This document shows positions 9,893 through 18,767 of a stretch of DNA of 48,188 nucleotides, in pieces. Position numbers and translations under genes: made by a program. The notes beneath the pieces were generated by a model. It was not told the origin of the DNA and did no database searches. It saw nothing but the letters and a program-made list of their open reading frames with translations. This DNA comes from Streptomyces sp. NRRL S-31. GTDB taxonomy: Bacteria; Actinomycetota; Actinomycetes; Streptomycetales; Streptomycetaceae. Every line of letters begins with the position of its first letter. Position 1 is the stretch's first letter. The stretch covers positions 1 through 48,188 of the forward strand of contig NZ_JOCB01000100.1 of the NCBI RefSeq assembly GCF_000718775.1, written 5' to 3'.

Positions 9893-10201
9893 GGTCTCCG
9901 TGGATCAGGGTCGGGCGGCTACGTATGACAACCGGGCCACCCTACCGGCGCCGTCCTCCGGCCGACGCGCGAACGAGCCCGGGACGCCCGCGGTTGGGAG
10001 CCACGTCACAGCGGCCCCGACCGCCCCGGGATCACCGCCGCCTCGCCCCCCTCCCCGGACGCCCCGTCGCTGACCAGGCCGTACGCCGCGCCGTGCATGC
10101 CGTGCCATGTCCCTGTCGGCGTCCCGTCCGGCGTCCCGTCCGGCCGGGCGGGACCTCGCCGCTCACCGTCCGTGCTCACCGTCCGTGCTCACCGTCCGTG
10201 C
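9893..10201. other. Gap between the helicase gene and the MFS gene, mostly featureless
   Basis: About 310 bp. It contains the short direct duplication GGCGTCCCGTCC near 10116-10142 and the start of the 13-bp tandem array described separately. No coding frame with family similarity or RNA gene is seen. It should include the helicase-gene promoter. Confidence 0.4.
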
Positions 10202-10212
10202 TCACCGTCCGT
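10161..10212. repeat. Four tandem copies of a 13-bp unit across the MFS gene stop codon
   Basis: The unit GCTCACCGTCCGT is repeated exactly four times head to tail. The last copy contains the TGA stop (10202-10204 on the minus strand) of the MFS transporter gene. As 13 is not a multiple of 3, copy gain or loss upstream of the stop would change the C-terminal residues; each copy also carries a TGA on the minus strand. Confidence 0.85.
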
Positions 10213-11632
10213 GCAGGCGGCGGGTCACCCAGGCTCCGGCCAGGGCCACCACCGCCATCGGCAGGAAGACGGCGGCGAAGGCGGCGGGGTGGCCGGCGGT
10301 CGTGCCGGTGGTGGTCGCGGTGCTGCCGCCGCCCAGCGCCGCGAAGGCCGCGCCGGTCACCGCCAGCAGGACGACGTTGGCGAGGGCGTCGGAGATCTGG
10401 AGGGCGGCGGAGTTGGCACCGGCCTCCTCCGGGGCGGACAGCTTCAGCAGCAGCACGCTGGTGGAGGAGATCACCAGCCCCATCCCGAAGCAGCCGACGC
10501 CCCAGGCCACGGCGACGGTCCAGACGGGCACGGAGTGCACCAGCACGCTCGGCGCGGTCACGATCGCGGCGGCGGCGAGCACCATCCCGACGGTCATCAG
10601 CCGCTCCCGGTGGCGTGCCACGCCCGGCCGGGACTGCACGAACGAGCCCAGCGCCCAGGTCACCCCGCCGGCCGCCAGGGAGAACCCGGCGAGGGTCGGC
10701 GACAGCCCGCGCTGGGTGACCAGCATCAGCGGTACGAAGGACTCGGCGACGATGAAGGACCCCGCTGCCAGTCCGCGCAGCAGCACGACGGAGGGCAGAC
10801 CGCGGGCGGCCCGGTAGGTTCCGCGGGGCAGCAGCCCGCAGACGGCGGGCACGAGCAGCACGGCACCGGCGAGCCCGGGCAGCACGGAGAGCGGCCGCAG
10901 GTCCTGGGCGGCGTACTGGAGCAGTCCGGCGCCGAGGGAGATCCCGAGCGCCAGCCGGATCCGCCGCCGGTCGAAGGCACCGGCCGTGGCCTCCTCGTCC
11001 ACCGGGCCCGACGCCCGCCGGCGTATCCGGGGCAGGGCGAGGGCGAGCGGGAACACCACGAGGACGGGGATGCCGAGGAACACCCAGCGCCAGCCGAGGT
11101 GCTCGGTCACGGCACCGGAGGCGAGGGGGCCGACGATGGACGGCACCACCCAGCCCGCCGCGAAGGCCGCCATGATCGCGGGCCGCAGCCGCTCCGGGTA
11201 GGCGCGCCCGACGACGACGTACAGCGCCACGATGACCAGCCCGCCGCCGAGCCCCTGCACCGCCCGGCCGAGGATGAACACCCACATGACCTGCGCCGTG
11301 CCGGCCACCAGCAGGCCCGCGGCGAAGGCGGCGATGCCTCCGGTGAGCGCGCCCAGGGGCCCCCGGCGGTCGGACCACTGGCCCGCGAGGACCATGCCGA
11401 ACAGGCTGGTCGTGAAGTACCCGGAGAAGGCGAACGCGTACAGCGCCAAGCCGTCCAGCTCCCGCGCGGCCACCGGCATCGCCGTCCCGACGGCGGTCGC
11501 CTCGAAGGCGATCAGCACCACGACGGACACGATCCCCACACTGAGCGCCCGGTACGCCCGGCCGAGTACGCCGTCCTCCTGGTCGGCGGCTGGACGCAGG
11601 ACGGCGGGGTCGTGGGATTCGAGGGCACTCAT
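10202..11632 (-). CDS. MFS transporter, drug-efflux type
   Basis: A 476-residue integral membrane protein with about 14 hydrophobic segments. MFS signatures are LFGMVLAGQWSDRRGPLGAL (motif A, loop 2-3) and GRAVQGLGGGLVIVALYVVVG (antiporter-type segment). The family typically exports small toxic compounds with proton exchange. It starts at ATG 11632. No adjacent regulator suggests a substrate. The C-terminus ends within a 13-bp tandem repeat array. Confidence 0.9.
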   Translation of the reverse strand: MSALESHDPAVLRPAADQEDGVLGRAYRALSVGIVSVVVLIAFEATAVGTAMPVAARELDGLALYAFAFSGYFTTSLFGMVLAGQWSDRRGPLGALTGGIAAFAAGLLVAGTAQVMWVFILGRAVQGLGGGLVIVALYVVVGRAYPERLRPAIMAAFAAGWVVPSIVGPLASGAVTEHLGWRWVFLGIPVLVVFPLALALPRIRRRASGPVDEEATAGAFDRRRIRLALGISLGAGLLQYAAQDLRPLSVLPGLAGAVLLVPAVCGLLPRGTYRAARGLPSVVLLRGLAAGSFIVAESFVPLMLVTQRGLSPTLAGFSLAAGGVTWALGSFVQSRPGVARHRERLMTVGMVLAAAAIVTAPSVLVHSVPVWTVAVAWGVGCFGMGLVISSTSVLLLKLSAPEEAGANSAALQISDALANVVLLAVTGAAFAALGGGSTATTTGTTAGHPAAFAAVFLPMAVVALAGAWVTRRLHGR

Positions 11633-11808
11633 CCCGTCAGAGTAAGGCCCGCAACCGAGTCCTGCCCCTGTCAGGAGTCCCGCTCCTCCTCCGCCGTTGG
11701 TCGTACGCCCGGCGGCGCATCATGAACGGCGTATGGCAGTCACGTTGCGGCCCCGCCGCCCCTCTTGAGCCCCCGCGCAGCGGCCCCGTACGTTCGTCTC
11801 ACGCACAC

Positions 11809-11883
11809 GGCCGTGTGCCCGAGTGGTTGAGGGACTCGCCTGCAAAGCGAGTTACGCGGGTTCGATTCCCGCCACGGCCTCCA
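11809..11883 (+). tRNA. tRNA-Cys (GCA)
   Basis: A complete cloverleaf. The acceptor GGCCGTG pairs with CACGGCC. The anticodon arm is CTCGC-CTGCAAA-GCGAG with anticodon GCA. The T arm is GCGGG-TTCGATT-CCCGC, the discriminator is T, and CCA is encoded at 11881-11883. The D stem CCC/GGG encloses a GG-containing loop. The identity is unambiguous. Confidence 0.97.
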
Positions 11884-11886
11884 CGC

Positions 11887-11928
11887 AGGCCAGGGGCGGC
11901 ACCTTCTCGGGTGCCGCCCCTGGCCTTT
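11887..11928 (+). terminator. Strong hairpin terminator after tRNA-Cys, possibly bidirectional
   Basis: A perfect 17-bp stem (AGGCCAGGGGCGGCACC with its complement at 11910-11926) and a six-base loop TTCTCG, starting four bases after the tRNA CCA. It also lies just downstream of the convergent SUKH-like gene, so it may stop transcription from both sides. Confidence 0.9.
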
Positions 11929-11950
11929 GAGCTGACCGCACTCGGGACAT

Positions 11951-13093
11951 TCACCGTGTCTGGAGGTGTTCCGTCCAGTAGTGCCAGGTCGTGGTGGGCA
12001 GGGTGGCGGTGGGGTCCAGGGTGGTCAGGGTGTGGATCAGGGCCGTGACCAGGTGGTCGTAGGTGTGGGTCGCCAGCTCGTGGCCCAGGTGGGCGTCGAT
12101 CGCGCGCTCGTGGTGGATGAGCCAGAGCGTGACGGCCAGGGTGGAGACGTCGGTGTTGAGGGGATGCAGGGTCGCGTCCGGTTCGCTGAACGTCAGGACC
12201 GCGCCCGTCCTGCCGTCGACCACCAGGCTGGTGTCCGCCGGCAGCCGGCCGAGGCGGATCAAGTGGTCGCAGTGGGCCGGGAGTTCCCCCAGGGGGTAGT
12301 CGGGGCGCTCCTCGGTGAAGTACTCGCGCAGCGTCGGCAGGGGGACGTCCGTGTCCGCGCGGAAGAGGACCGCCTCCTCCGGCAGCCCCGTCTCGCGCAG
12401 GAAGCGGCGGGTGGGCTCGTGGGTGAGCGTCGCCGGGAAGTCGACCTCCTCGAAGCGGACCACCCTGCCGTGCCCGAACTCCTGGTCCAGGACGCGCGCG
12501 GGCAGGTCCAGGGTGAGCCCCGACGCCGTACCGGGGCCGGCGACCAGGGCGAGGGGACGGATCAGGGCCGCCGCCTTCCAGTACGGCGGGACCGCGCCGT
12601 TCGTGTCCTCCTCGAAGAGGGTGAGGAGGCGGCGGGACGCCTCGGCGACCGTCTCGGGGCCGTAGCGGCCGGCCAGGGAGGCGAACCGGCCGCGCAGGCC
12701 GGCCAGTTCCTCGGTGACCGCGGCGAAGCGCAGCAGCGTGGTCAGCGAGGGCGCGAAGGGGCGCGGGTCGGACGGGTCGAGGAGCGAGGCCGTGGTGATC
12801 TCGCCCGTCGCGCCGTCGAGCAGGATCGACTCGCGGTGCAGGCCGGCCGGGGTGAGGAGTTCGCCGATCACCAGGCGACCGCGCAGCTCCTCCGCCAGGC
12901 GGAAGGGGCCGTCGGCGGCGTCGGCGAGCGTGCGCAGCCCGTGGGTGCGCAGCGGGGAGAAGGTGAGCAGGTCGGTCTCGGCGGGCAGACCGGCGCCCGT
13001 GAGCAGGCCGCGCGTCGGCGCGTGCGTGACGAAGCGGTCCAGCTCCGCCTCGGTCAGCGTGATCGCCGGAACTTCGGCGTCGGTCGTGCTCAT
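11951..13093 (-). CDS. SUKH-4-like protein, possible immunity-type fold, internally duplicated
   Basis: A 380-residue soluble acidic protein. Two parts look alike: near the N-terminus, PTRGLLTGAGLPAETDLLTF, and near residue 230, PTRRFLRETGLPEEAVLFRA followed by LPTLREYF. This pattern matches the SUKH-4 branch of the SMI1/KNR4 superfamily, whose members in Streptomyces are often proposed immunity proteins of polymorphic toxin systems. No toxin gene is adjacent, so that role is not supported here. ATG at 13093 follows GGGGGAGCG; an upstream ATG (13135) is less likely. It is flanked by tRNA-Cys on the downstream side. Confidence 0.7.
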   Translation of the reverse strand: MSTTDAEVPAITLTEAELDRFVTHAPTRGLLTGAGLPAETDLLTFSPLRTHGLRTLADAADGPFRLAEELRGRLVIGELLTPAGLHRESILLDGATGEITTASLLDPSDPRPFAPSLTTLLRFAAVTEELAGLRGRFASLAGRYGPETVAEASRRLLTLFEEDTNGAVPPYWKAAALIRPLALVAGPGTASGLTLDLPARVLDQEFGHGRVVRFEEVDFPATLTHEPTRRFLRETGLPEEAVLFRADTDVPLPTLREYFTEERPDYPLGELPAHCDHLIRLGRLPADTSLVVDGRTGAVLTFSEPDATLHPLNTDVSTLAVTLWLIHHERAIDAHLGHELATHTYDHLVTALIHTLTTLDPTATLPTTTWHYWTEHLQTR

Positions 13094-13275
13094 CGCTCCC
13101 CCGCGGTCTTCCCCGTGTGTGGCGGGCGTGCGCACACCCTCGTACGCGGCCCCCGGGCAGGTGCCCCACCGCTCAGCACACTACGCCGCCCCACTGACAA
13201 CGGCCCTCGGTCAGGGAGACGCCGGACGGGCCGGTGGCGTTGCCCGGCCTAGGGGACGCCCGGGGCGGGCGGGGG

Positions 13276-15585
13276 TCAGCGGTCCGTGACCACCGCCGCC
13301 TGCGGGCGGATCGGGAGGCGGTTGACCGGGCGGCCGGTGGCGGCGCGGACCGCGGAGGCGACCGCCGCCGGGGCCGTCACCACCGGGACCGCGCTGACCG
13401 ACTTGGCGCCGAAGGGCGCCACCACGTCCCGCTCCTCGACCAGTTTCACGATCCGGATGTCCGGCGCGTCCAGTGCGGTCGGCAGGGCGTAGCCGGTCAG
13501 GTCCGGGTGGCGGACCAGGCCGCGGGGCGCGCGGAGGTTCTCGGTGAGGGCGATGCCCACGCCCTGGGTGACGCCCGCCTCGATCCGGGCGGCCAGCTGG
13601 GCGGGGTTGAGGACGCGGCCGACGTCCTGGGCGACCGCCAGCTCCACCACCCGGACCGAGCCCAGCTCCACGTCGACGTCCACCACCGCGCGGATGGCGC
13701 AGAACGCGAGGCTCACGAAGGCGTCGCCCTGGCCGGCGGCGTTCAGCGGCTCGGTGGGGTGCGGGCGGCACTGGGCCGTGGCCCACAGCTCCTTGCCCTC
13801 CAACGCCTCGGTGACGGTGGTGGAGAGCACGCCGTCGTAGGACGTGATCTTGCCGTCCGTGATCTGGAGCAGCTCGGTCGACATGCCGAACTTGTGTGCC
13901 AGGGGCTGCAACAGCTGCGCGCGGACCATCTTCGCCGCGCGCTCCACCGCACCGCCCGACACCCAGGTGTGCCGGCCCCGGCAGCCGGCGCCGGCCGGGG
14001 GCTGGTCGGTGTCGACGGGCGCGACGTGGACCTCTTCGATGCCGAGGGTCTCCTGGACGATCTGCCGGGCCAGCGTGGTGAAGCCCTGTCCGGTCTCCAC
14101 CGCCGCGCACAGCACGGTGGCCACGCCGTCGTGGACCTTGACCGTGGCCGTGGACACCTCGTCGGTGCCCTCGGCCCCCAGCATGTGCACCATGCCCAGG
14201 CCGTAGCCGACGCCCCGGCGCACCGCGCCCGGTTCGCCCGCTCCCTCGGGGCCGCCGGGCAGCAGCCACTCGTCCTCGGGGGCGTCCTTGGGCAGGGTGG
14301 GCAGCGGGAAGTCCCGGACCGCCTGGAGGAGTTCGGCGACCGGGGCGGGGCAGGTCACCGTCTGGCCGATCGGCAGGACATCACCGGTCGCCAGGACGTT
14401 GCGCAGGCGCAGCTCGGCCGGGTCCACGCCCAGTTTCCTCGCCAGCTTGTCCATCTGCGCCTCGTAGGCGGCGCACACCTGCATCGCGCCCTCACCGCGC
14501 ACATGGCCGGAGGGCGGGTTGTTGGTGCGGACGGCCCAGCCCTCGATGAAGGCGTTCGGGACGACGTAGGGGCCGCAGGCGAAGGAGACGGCGGCGGCCA
14601 GCGCCTCGGCGGAGGTGTCGGCGTACGCGCCCGCGTCCAGCAGGATCTGCGCCTCCACCTTGACCAGCCTGCCCTCGGCGTCGGCGTGGTGGCGGTAGCG
14701 CAGCAGGGTGGGGTGCCGGTGGACGTGGCCGAGGAAGGACTCCTCGCGCGTGGCGGTGAGTTTCACCGGGCAGCCGGTCCTGAGCGCGAGCAGGCCGAGC
14801 GGGAGCTGGAAGCCCTGGTCCTCGCGGTCGGCGGTGGCGCCGGGCACCCCGGTGACGACGATCTTCACCCGGTCGGGTGACAGGCCGTAGCAGGCGGCGG
14901 CGGTGTTGCGGTCGGTGTGCGGGTCGGTGGAGGCCAGGTACAGCTCCACCCCGCCGTCGGGCCGGGGTACGGCGAGCCCGGCCTCGGCGCCGATCGGGGC
15001 GGGGTCCTGGCGGCCGATGCGGTACAGGCCCTCGACGACGACCTCGCCGGCCGCCTCCGGGTCGCCGTGGTGCAGCGGGATGTGCCGGATCAGGTTGCCG
15101 TCGGGGTGCAACGGCTCCGCCTCGAAGGCGTGTTCCGGGTCGGTGACGGGGTCGAGGACCTCGTACTCGACGATGACGGCGGCGGCGGCCATCCGCGCGG
15201 TGTCCGGGTGGTCGGCGGCGACCGCGGCGATGGGCTCGCCGTGGTGGCGTACGACGTCGGAGGCGAACACCGGCCGGTCGGGGACGCCCCGGCCGTGGCG
15301 GGGCGTGCCGGGCACGTCCGCGTGGGTGATGACGGCGCGGACGCCGGGCATCTCGCGCGCGTGGGTGGTGTCGATGGAGACGATGCGCGCGTGCGCGTGC
15401 GGGGAGCGCAGTACGGCCGCCCACAGCAGGCCCTCGGCCCACAGATCGGCGGCGTACGGGAAGGTGCCCTCGGTCTTGGCGCGGGCGTCGGCGGGCGACA
15501 GGGAGACACCGAGGCCGTGCGGCGGCGCCTCGGCCGGGGGGGCGGGCTCCGCGGCGGTGATCGCGATGCCGGCTTCGTTGCTCAC
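13276..15585 (-). CDS. Xanthine dehydrogenase-family molybdopterin-binding subunit with altered active-site motif
   Basis: 769 residues. The N-terminal aldehyde oxidase/xanthine dehydrogenase hammerhead domain (about 30-150) reads GVSLSPADARAKTEGTFPYA...GLLWAAVLRSPHAHARI. The Mo-cofactor domain (about 160-750) contains VETGQGFTTLARQIV and RGRHTWVSGGAVERAA, and an Arg in SGHVRGEGAMQ aligns with the substrate-side arginine. Near the C-terminus, where the family normally has GxGE-PP with the catalytic Glu, this protein reads AKSVSAVPVV, placing Ala732 at the Glu position. The GTG start at 15585 overlaps the stop of the FeS-subunit gene (GTGA), so the two are translationally coupled. The substrate is unknown, and the missing Glu makes ordinary xanthine oxidation uncertain. 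Confidence 0.9.
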   Translation of the reverse strand: MSNEAGIAITAAEPAPPAEAPPHGLGVSLSPADARAKTEGTFPYAADLWAEGLLWAAVLRSPHAHARIVSIDTTHAREMPGVRAVITHADVPGTPRHGRGVPDRPVFASDVVRHHGEPIAAVAADHPDTARMAAAAVIVEYEVLDPVTDPEHAFEAEPLHPDGNLIRHIPLHHGDPEAAGEVVVEGLYRIGRQDPAPIGAEAGLAVPRPDGGVELYLASTDPHTDRNTAAACYGLSPDRVKIVVTGVPGATADREDQGFQLPLGLLALRTGCPVKLTATREESFLGHVHRHPTLLRYRHHADAEGRLVKVEAQILLDAGAYADTSAEALAAAVSFACGPYVVPNAFIEGWAVRTNNPPSGHVRGEGAMQVCAAYEAQMDKLARKLGVDPAELRLRNVLATGDVLPIGQTVTCPAPVAELLQAVRDFPLPTLPKDAPEDEWLLPGGPEGAGEPGAVRRGVGYGLGMVHMLGAEGTDEVSTATVKVHDGVATVLCAAVETGQGFTTLARQIVQETLGIEEVHVAPVDTDQPPAGAGCRGRHTWVSGGAVERAAKMVRAQLLQPLAHKFGMSTELLQITDGKITSYDGVLSTTVTEALEGKELWATAQCRPHPTEPLNAAGQGDAFVSLAFCAIRAVVDVDVELGSVRVVELAVAQDVGRVLNPAQLAARIEAGVTQGVGIALTENLRAPRGLVRHPDLTGYALPTALDAPDIRIVKLVEERDVVAPFGAKSVSAVPVVTAPAAVASAVRAATGRPVNRLPIRPQAAVVTDR

Positions 15586-17877
15586 GCCTGGCCTCCGTCC
15601 TGGCCGTAGTGCTGGTCCTGCGGTCCCGGAGGCGTGCCGTACGCGTCCGGCGTGGCGCCGTAGCCGCCGTCGCCCTGGGGGTCCGCGTAGCCGTCGGGGG
15701 CGGTTCGCGGGGCGGCGAAGGCGCCCGGCGCCTCGAACGCCGACGGGTGGACGCCGCCGGAGCCGGGGCCCGCCTGGTGCGGGATGCGCGCCTCGTCGGC
15801 GTCCGTCCCGGGACCCGCGTGGGACGCCTCGCGCTCGGCGACGACCTCCTGTACGGCCTCCAGGACGCCCCGGTAGCCCGAGCAGCGGCACAGGTTGCCG
15901 CACAGGGCCTGCCGGGCCTCCAGCTCGGTCGGCGCCGGGTTGCCCTCCAGCAGGTCGTGCACGGTCATCGCCATGCCGGGCACGCAGAAGCCGCACTGCA
16001 CGGCGCCGCACCGGGCGAGCGCGCGCTGCACGTCGGAGGGCTGTCCGTCCACGGCGAGCCCCTCGACGGTGCGCACCTCGCTGCCGGCCGCGGTGACCGC
16101 CGGGACCAGGCAGGAGGCCACCAGGCGGCCGTCGACCTGCACGTTGCAGGCGCCGCACTCGCCCTGCGAGCAGCCGTCCTTGGCACCGGCGAGGCCGAGC
16201 CGCTCGCGCAGCACGTACAGCAGCGATTCACCGATCCAGGCGTCGGTGACCGGCCGGTCGGCGCCGTTGACGCGCAGGACGTAGGAGGCGAGGGGGTGGT
16301 CGTCGTGCGGCGGCGGGACCACGGCGGCCGGGTCCGCGCCTTCCTCGGGCGCGGCCTCCGCCACGACGGCGCCGGCGGCGGGCTGCGGCTGCGCGTCGGC
16401 GGGCTCCGGGTGTCCGGGCGCGTCGGCGGACGCCGGGTCGCCCGGGGTGGCCGGGGCGGTCGCGTCCTCCGGAGCGGTCGGGGCGGCCGGAGTGTCGGGT
16501 GCGCCGGGGGCGCCGGGGTCCTCGATGGTGACCGGACCGGCCGTGGCCGCCGCTGTGACGGGCTCGGACGCGGTCTCCGGGTCGGTGGGCCACTCGTGGT
16601 CCGCGGGGACGTCAGCGGGCCGCTCGGGGGCTTCGGCGAGGTCGTGCGCGGCGGCTTCGGCGGGGTCGTGCGCGTCGGCACCGGCCACGGCGGGGTCGCG
16701 CGCGTCGACGCCGGTCACGGCAGAGTTCTGCGTGTCAGCTCCGGCTACGGCGCGGTGCGGCGGCACCGGCTTCGGCCTCCTGCGCCGGACCGACCGGTTC
16801 GGCGGACGTGTCACCGTCACCGTCACGGTCACCGTGACCGTCGCCGTCATCGGCGTGAGCGAGCCCCGCCGCAGCGTGCGCGACATCCGCGTGCGCGACG
16901 TCCGCGGGCCCGGCCTCCGGGTGTCCGGCCTCGGCGTGCTCGGCCTCCGCCTCCTCGGCCTCGGCGTGCCCCGCGGCCGGGTAACTCCCGTCCGCGGGAC
17001 CGGCGTCCACGTGCCCGGCGTCGGCGTGAGCGTTCTCGGCGTGCCCGGCGTCCGCGTAACCGTCCTCGGCACCCCCGGCGTCCGCGTGACCCGCCTCGAC
17101 GTGACCGGCGTCGGCGTACCCGTGCTCCGCGTACCCGGCGCCCTCACGACCACCGTCGCCGTACCCGGCACCCTCGTGACCACCGTCGTACCCGGCCCCC
17201 TGGTGACCGCCCTCGGCGTGTCCGTCGCCCGGGTAGCCGGTCTCCGTCCGGACGTCCCCGGCGTATCCGGTGCCGTAGCCGTTCTCCGGGGCGCCGCCCG
17301 CCGGGTGCGCGCCGGTGTGGTCGGGCGCGGCCGGCCGGTCCCACACATGGCCCGCGCCGTCCGTCGCCCAGGGGGCCGGGGCGCCGCCGGGCAGCGTGGC
17401 CGGCGGTGTGCCGCCCCACTGCTCGACCAGCGAGGACGTGGTGTACTCGCCCGACTCGTCCGGGAGGTCGCCGCCGGCGACGGGGATGGACCACTGCCCG
17501 GTGACGTCGTGTCCCGGGGCGGCCGGGGCCGGGGGCTCGTCGTAGGTCCACTGCTGGGTGGCGGCCGGCTGGTACGTGAACCGGTCGTCCGCGGCCTGCG
17601 GCACGCCCTGCGCGGCGTTCGGGTCGGGCCACTGGGCGCCGCCCTCGGGCGCGGGCCAGCCGCCCTGGGCGCCGTCGGGGTGCGTGGCCGTGATCGGCGG
17701 CGGCACGTAGCCGTGTCCGGGCGCGGCCAGCGGGCTGTCACCGGACAGCAGGGCGTCGATGCCGCCCTCGGGGAGCTCGACGAAGGCGGTGGCGCCGTCG
17801 TCGTAGTCGCCCTGGGGCAGCGGATTCCAGCGTCCGCCGCCCTGGGGCGTGCCCTCTCCGTGCTGGTCGTCGGTCAC
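15582..17877 (-). CDS. 2Fe-2S subunit of the molybdo-flavoenzyme with long N-terminal extension, frame split by one base
   Basis: The C-terminal part (from about 16300 downward) is a standard xanthine-dehydrogenase-type ferredoxin: plant-type cluster CSQGECGACNVQVDG...C, then the second cluster CGFCVPGMAM...LCGNLCRCSGYRG, plus a 70-residue Gly/Pro-rich tail. The natural start is GTG at 17877 (VTDDQHGEGTPQGGGRW), overlapping the stop of the FAD-subunit gene. From there a Gly/Pro/Trp-rich and then Ala-Gly-His-Glu-Asp-rich low-complexity region runs in one frame to a TGA at 16735, while the ferredoxin lies in another frame that is open through this stretch. Removing one base near 16740-16790 would join them into 764 residues. 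It could be a sequencing error, a real mutation or a programmed shift. The three-gene coupling argues that one protein was intended. Confidence 0.8.
16735..16790 (-). other. Apparent one-base frame change in the 2Fe-2S subunit gene
   Basis: On the minus strand the upstream frame ends ...EAEAGAAAPRRSRS-stop at 16735. The ferredoxin frame in the same DNA becomes protein-like at AVAGADTQNSAVTGVDA, continuing the Ala/Gly/Asp/His style of the upstream repeats. The distance from the start at 17877 to the stop at 15582 is 2296 bases, exactly one more than a multiple of three. A (GGTGAC)n-like run lies just upstream at about 16809-16850. Confidence 0.7.
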
Positions 17878-18767
17878 GACAGCGCCCTCCCCAGTGCTCG
17901 TCGGGCCAGCGCGGCGACGGTGCGCCGCAGGTGCAGTACGGCGGGTGGAAGCGTGGGGACCGAACCGTCGGGTTCGGGCCCCGGATCGGGGATGCAGGCC
18001 GCTGCGACGTACTCGCCGAAGGCGTGCAGCGCCTCCGGGACGAGGGCGCGGTCGTTGTCCCAGTCGATGAGTCCGGCGATCCACTGCTCCGCCTCCAGGG
18101 GCCGCAGCGGCATCGGCGCTATGGCCCCGACGGCGCAGCGCACGCCGCGCCGGGCGGGGTCGAGGACGAGGGCCACGGAGGCCAGCGCGCGTCCCGGGCC
18201 GGTGCGGCCGGTGGCCTTCAGGAAGACCTGCGGGGCGTGCAGCAGCGGTACGCGCACGTAGCCGATGAGTTCGCCGCCGCGCAGCATGTCCACGCCGGCC
18301 AGCAGGTGCGACACCGGGATCTCCCGGCGGGCTCCGTCCCGGCCCGCGATGATCAGGGTCGCCTCCAGGGCGGCCAGCACCGGCAGCGCGTCCCCGGTGG
18401 GGGCGGCCGAGGCGATGTTGCCGCCCAGGGTGCCCGCGTTGCGGATGTGCGGCGGGCCCGCGGCGCGCGCGGCGGCGGCCAGCGCCGGGATCAGGGCCGC
18501 GAAGTCGGGGCGGCCCATGCGTGCGTGCGTGAGGCCCGCGCCGAGCAGCGCGTGGCCGTCCTGGTACTGCCAGCCGCGGATCTCGCTGATCCGGCCGAGG
18601 CCCACCAGCGCGGCGGGCCTGAGCTGACCGGAGTTGACGGCGGCCATGAGGTCGGTGCCGCCCGCGACGGGGACGGCGGTCGGCGTGGCGGCGAGGGCCG
18701 CCACGGCCTCGTCCAGCGTCGTGGGCAACGTGACGGCCTGCGCCGTCCGCGGTGCGTGCGTGGTCAA
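17874..18767 (-). CDS. FAD-binding subunit of xanthine dehydrogenase-type enzyme
   Basis: A 297-residue flavoprotein of the FAD_binding_5 family, which passes electrons from the 2Fe-2S subunit to NAD or another acceptor. Motifs are VPVAGGTDLMAAVNSG (FAD pyrophosphate loop) and HIRNAGTLGGNIASAAPTGDALP (second FAD motif), and the CO-dehydrogenase flavoprotein C-terminal domain is present after about residue 190. The chosen start is TTG at 18767, with GGAAGGGGC about 9 nt upstream; the longer open frame upstream is Arg-rich and unlike the family. It is the first gene of the FAD, FeS, Mo operon, and its TGA overlaps the next GTG. Confidence 0.9.
   Translation of the reverse strand: MTTHAPRTAQAVTLPTTLDEAVAALAATPTAVPVAGGTDLMAAVNSGQLRPAALVGLGRISEIRGWQYQDGHALLGAGLTHARMGRPDFAALIPALAAAARAAGPPHIRNAGTLGGNIASAAPTGDALPVLAALEATLIIAGRDGARREIPVSHLLAGVDMLRGGELIGYVRVPLLHAPQVFLKATGRTGPGRALASVALVLDPARRGVRCAVGAIAPMPLRPLEAEQWIAGLIDWDNDRALVPEALHAFGEYVAAACIPDPGPEPDGSVPTLPPAVLHLRRTVAALARRALGRALS

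Noticed and set aside
10107..10212. CRISPR-like array from the repeats upstream of the MFS stop
   Set aside because: The copies are directly tandem with no spacers and only 13 bp long, and no cas genes are present in the window.
11809..11928. tRNA-Cys as an integration site for a mobile island
   Set aside because: I found no repeated copy of the tRNA 3' end nearby and no integrase gene. The flanking SUKH-like gene has normal codon use.
16801..16850. Tandem ACCGTC/GGTGAC repeat resembling a regulatory microsatellite
   Set aside because: It lies inside the acidic repeat region of the 2Fe-2S subunit gene and encodes Gly-Asp repeats, so coding explains it. It is still a candidate site for the nearby frame change.
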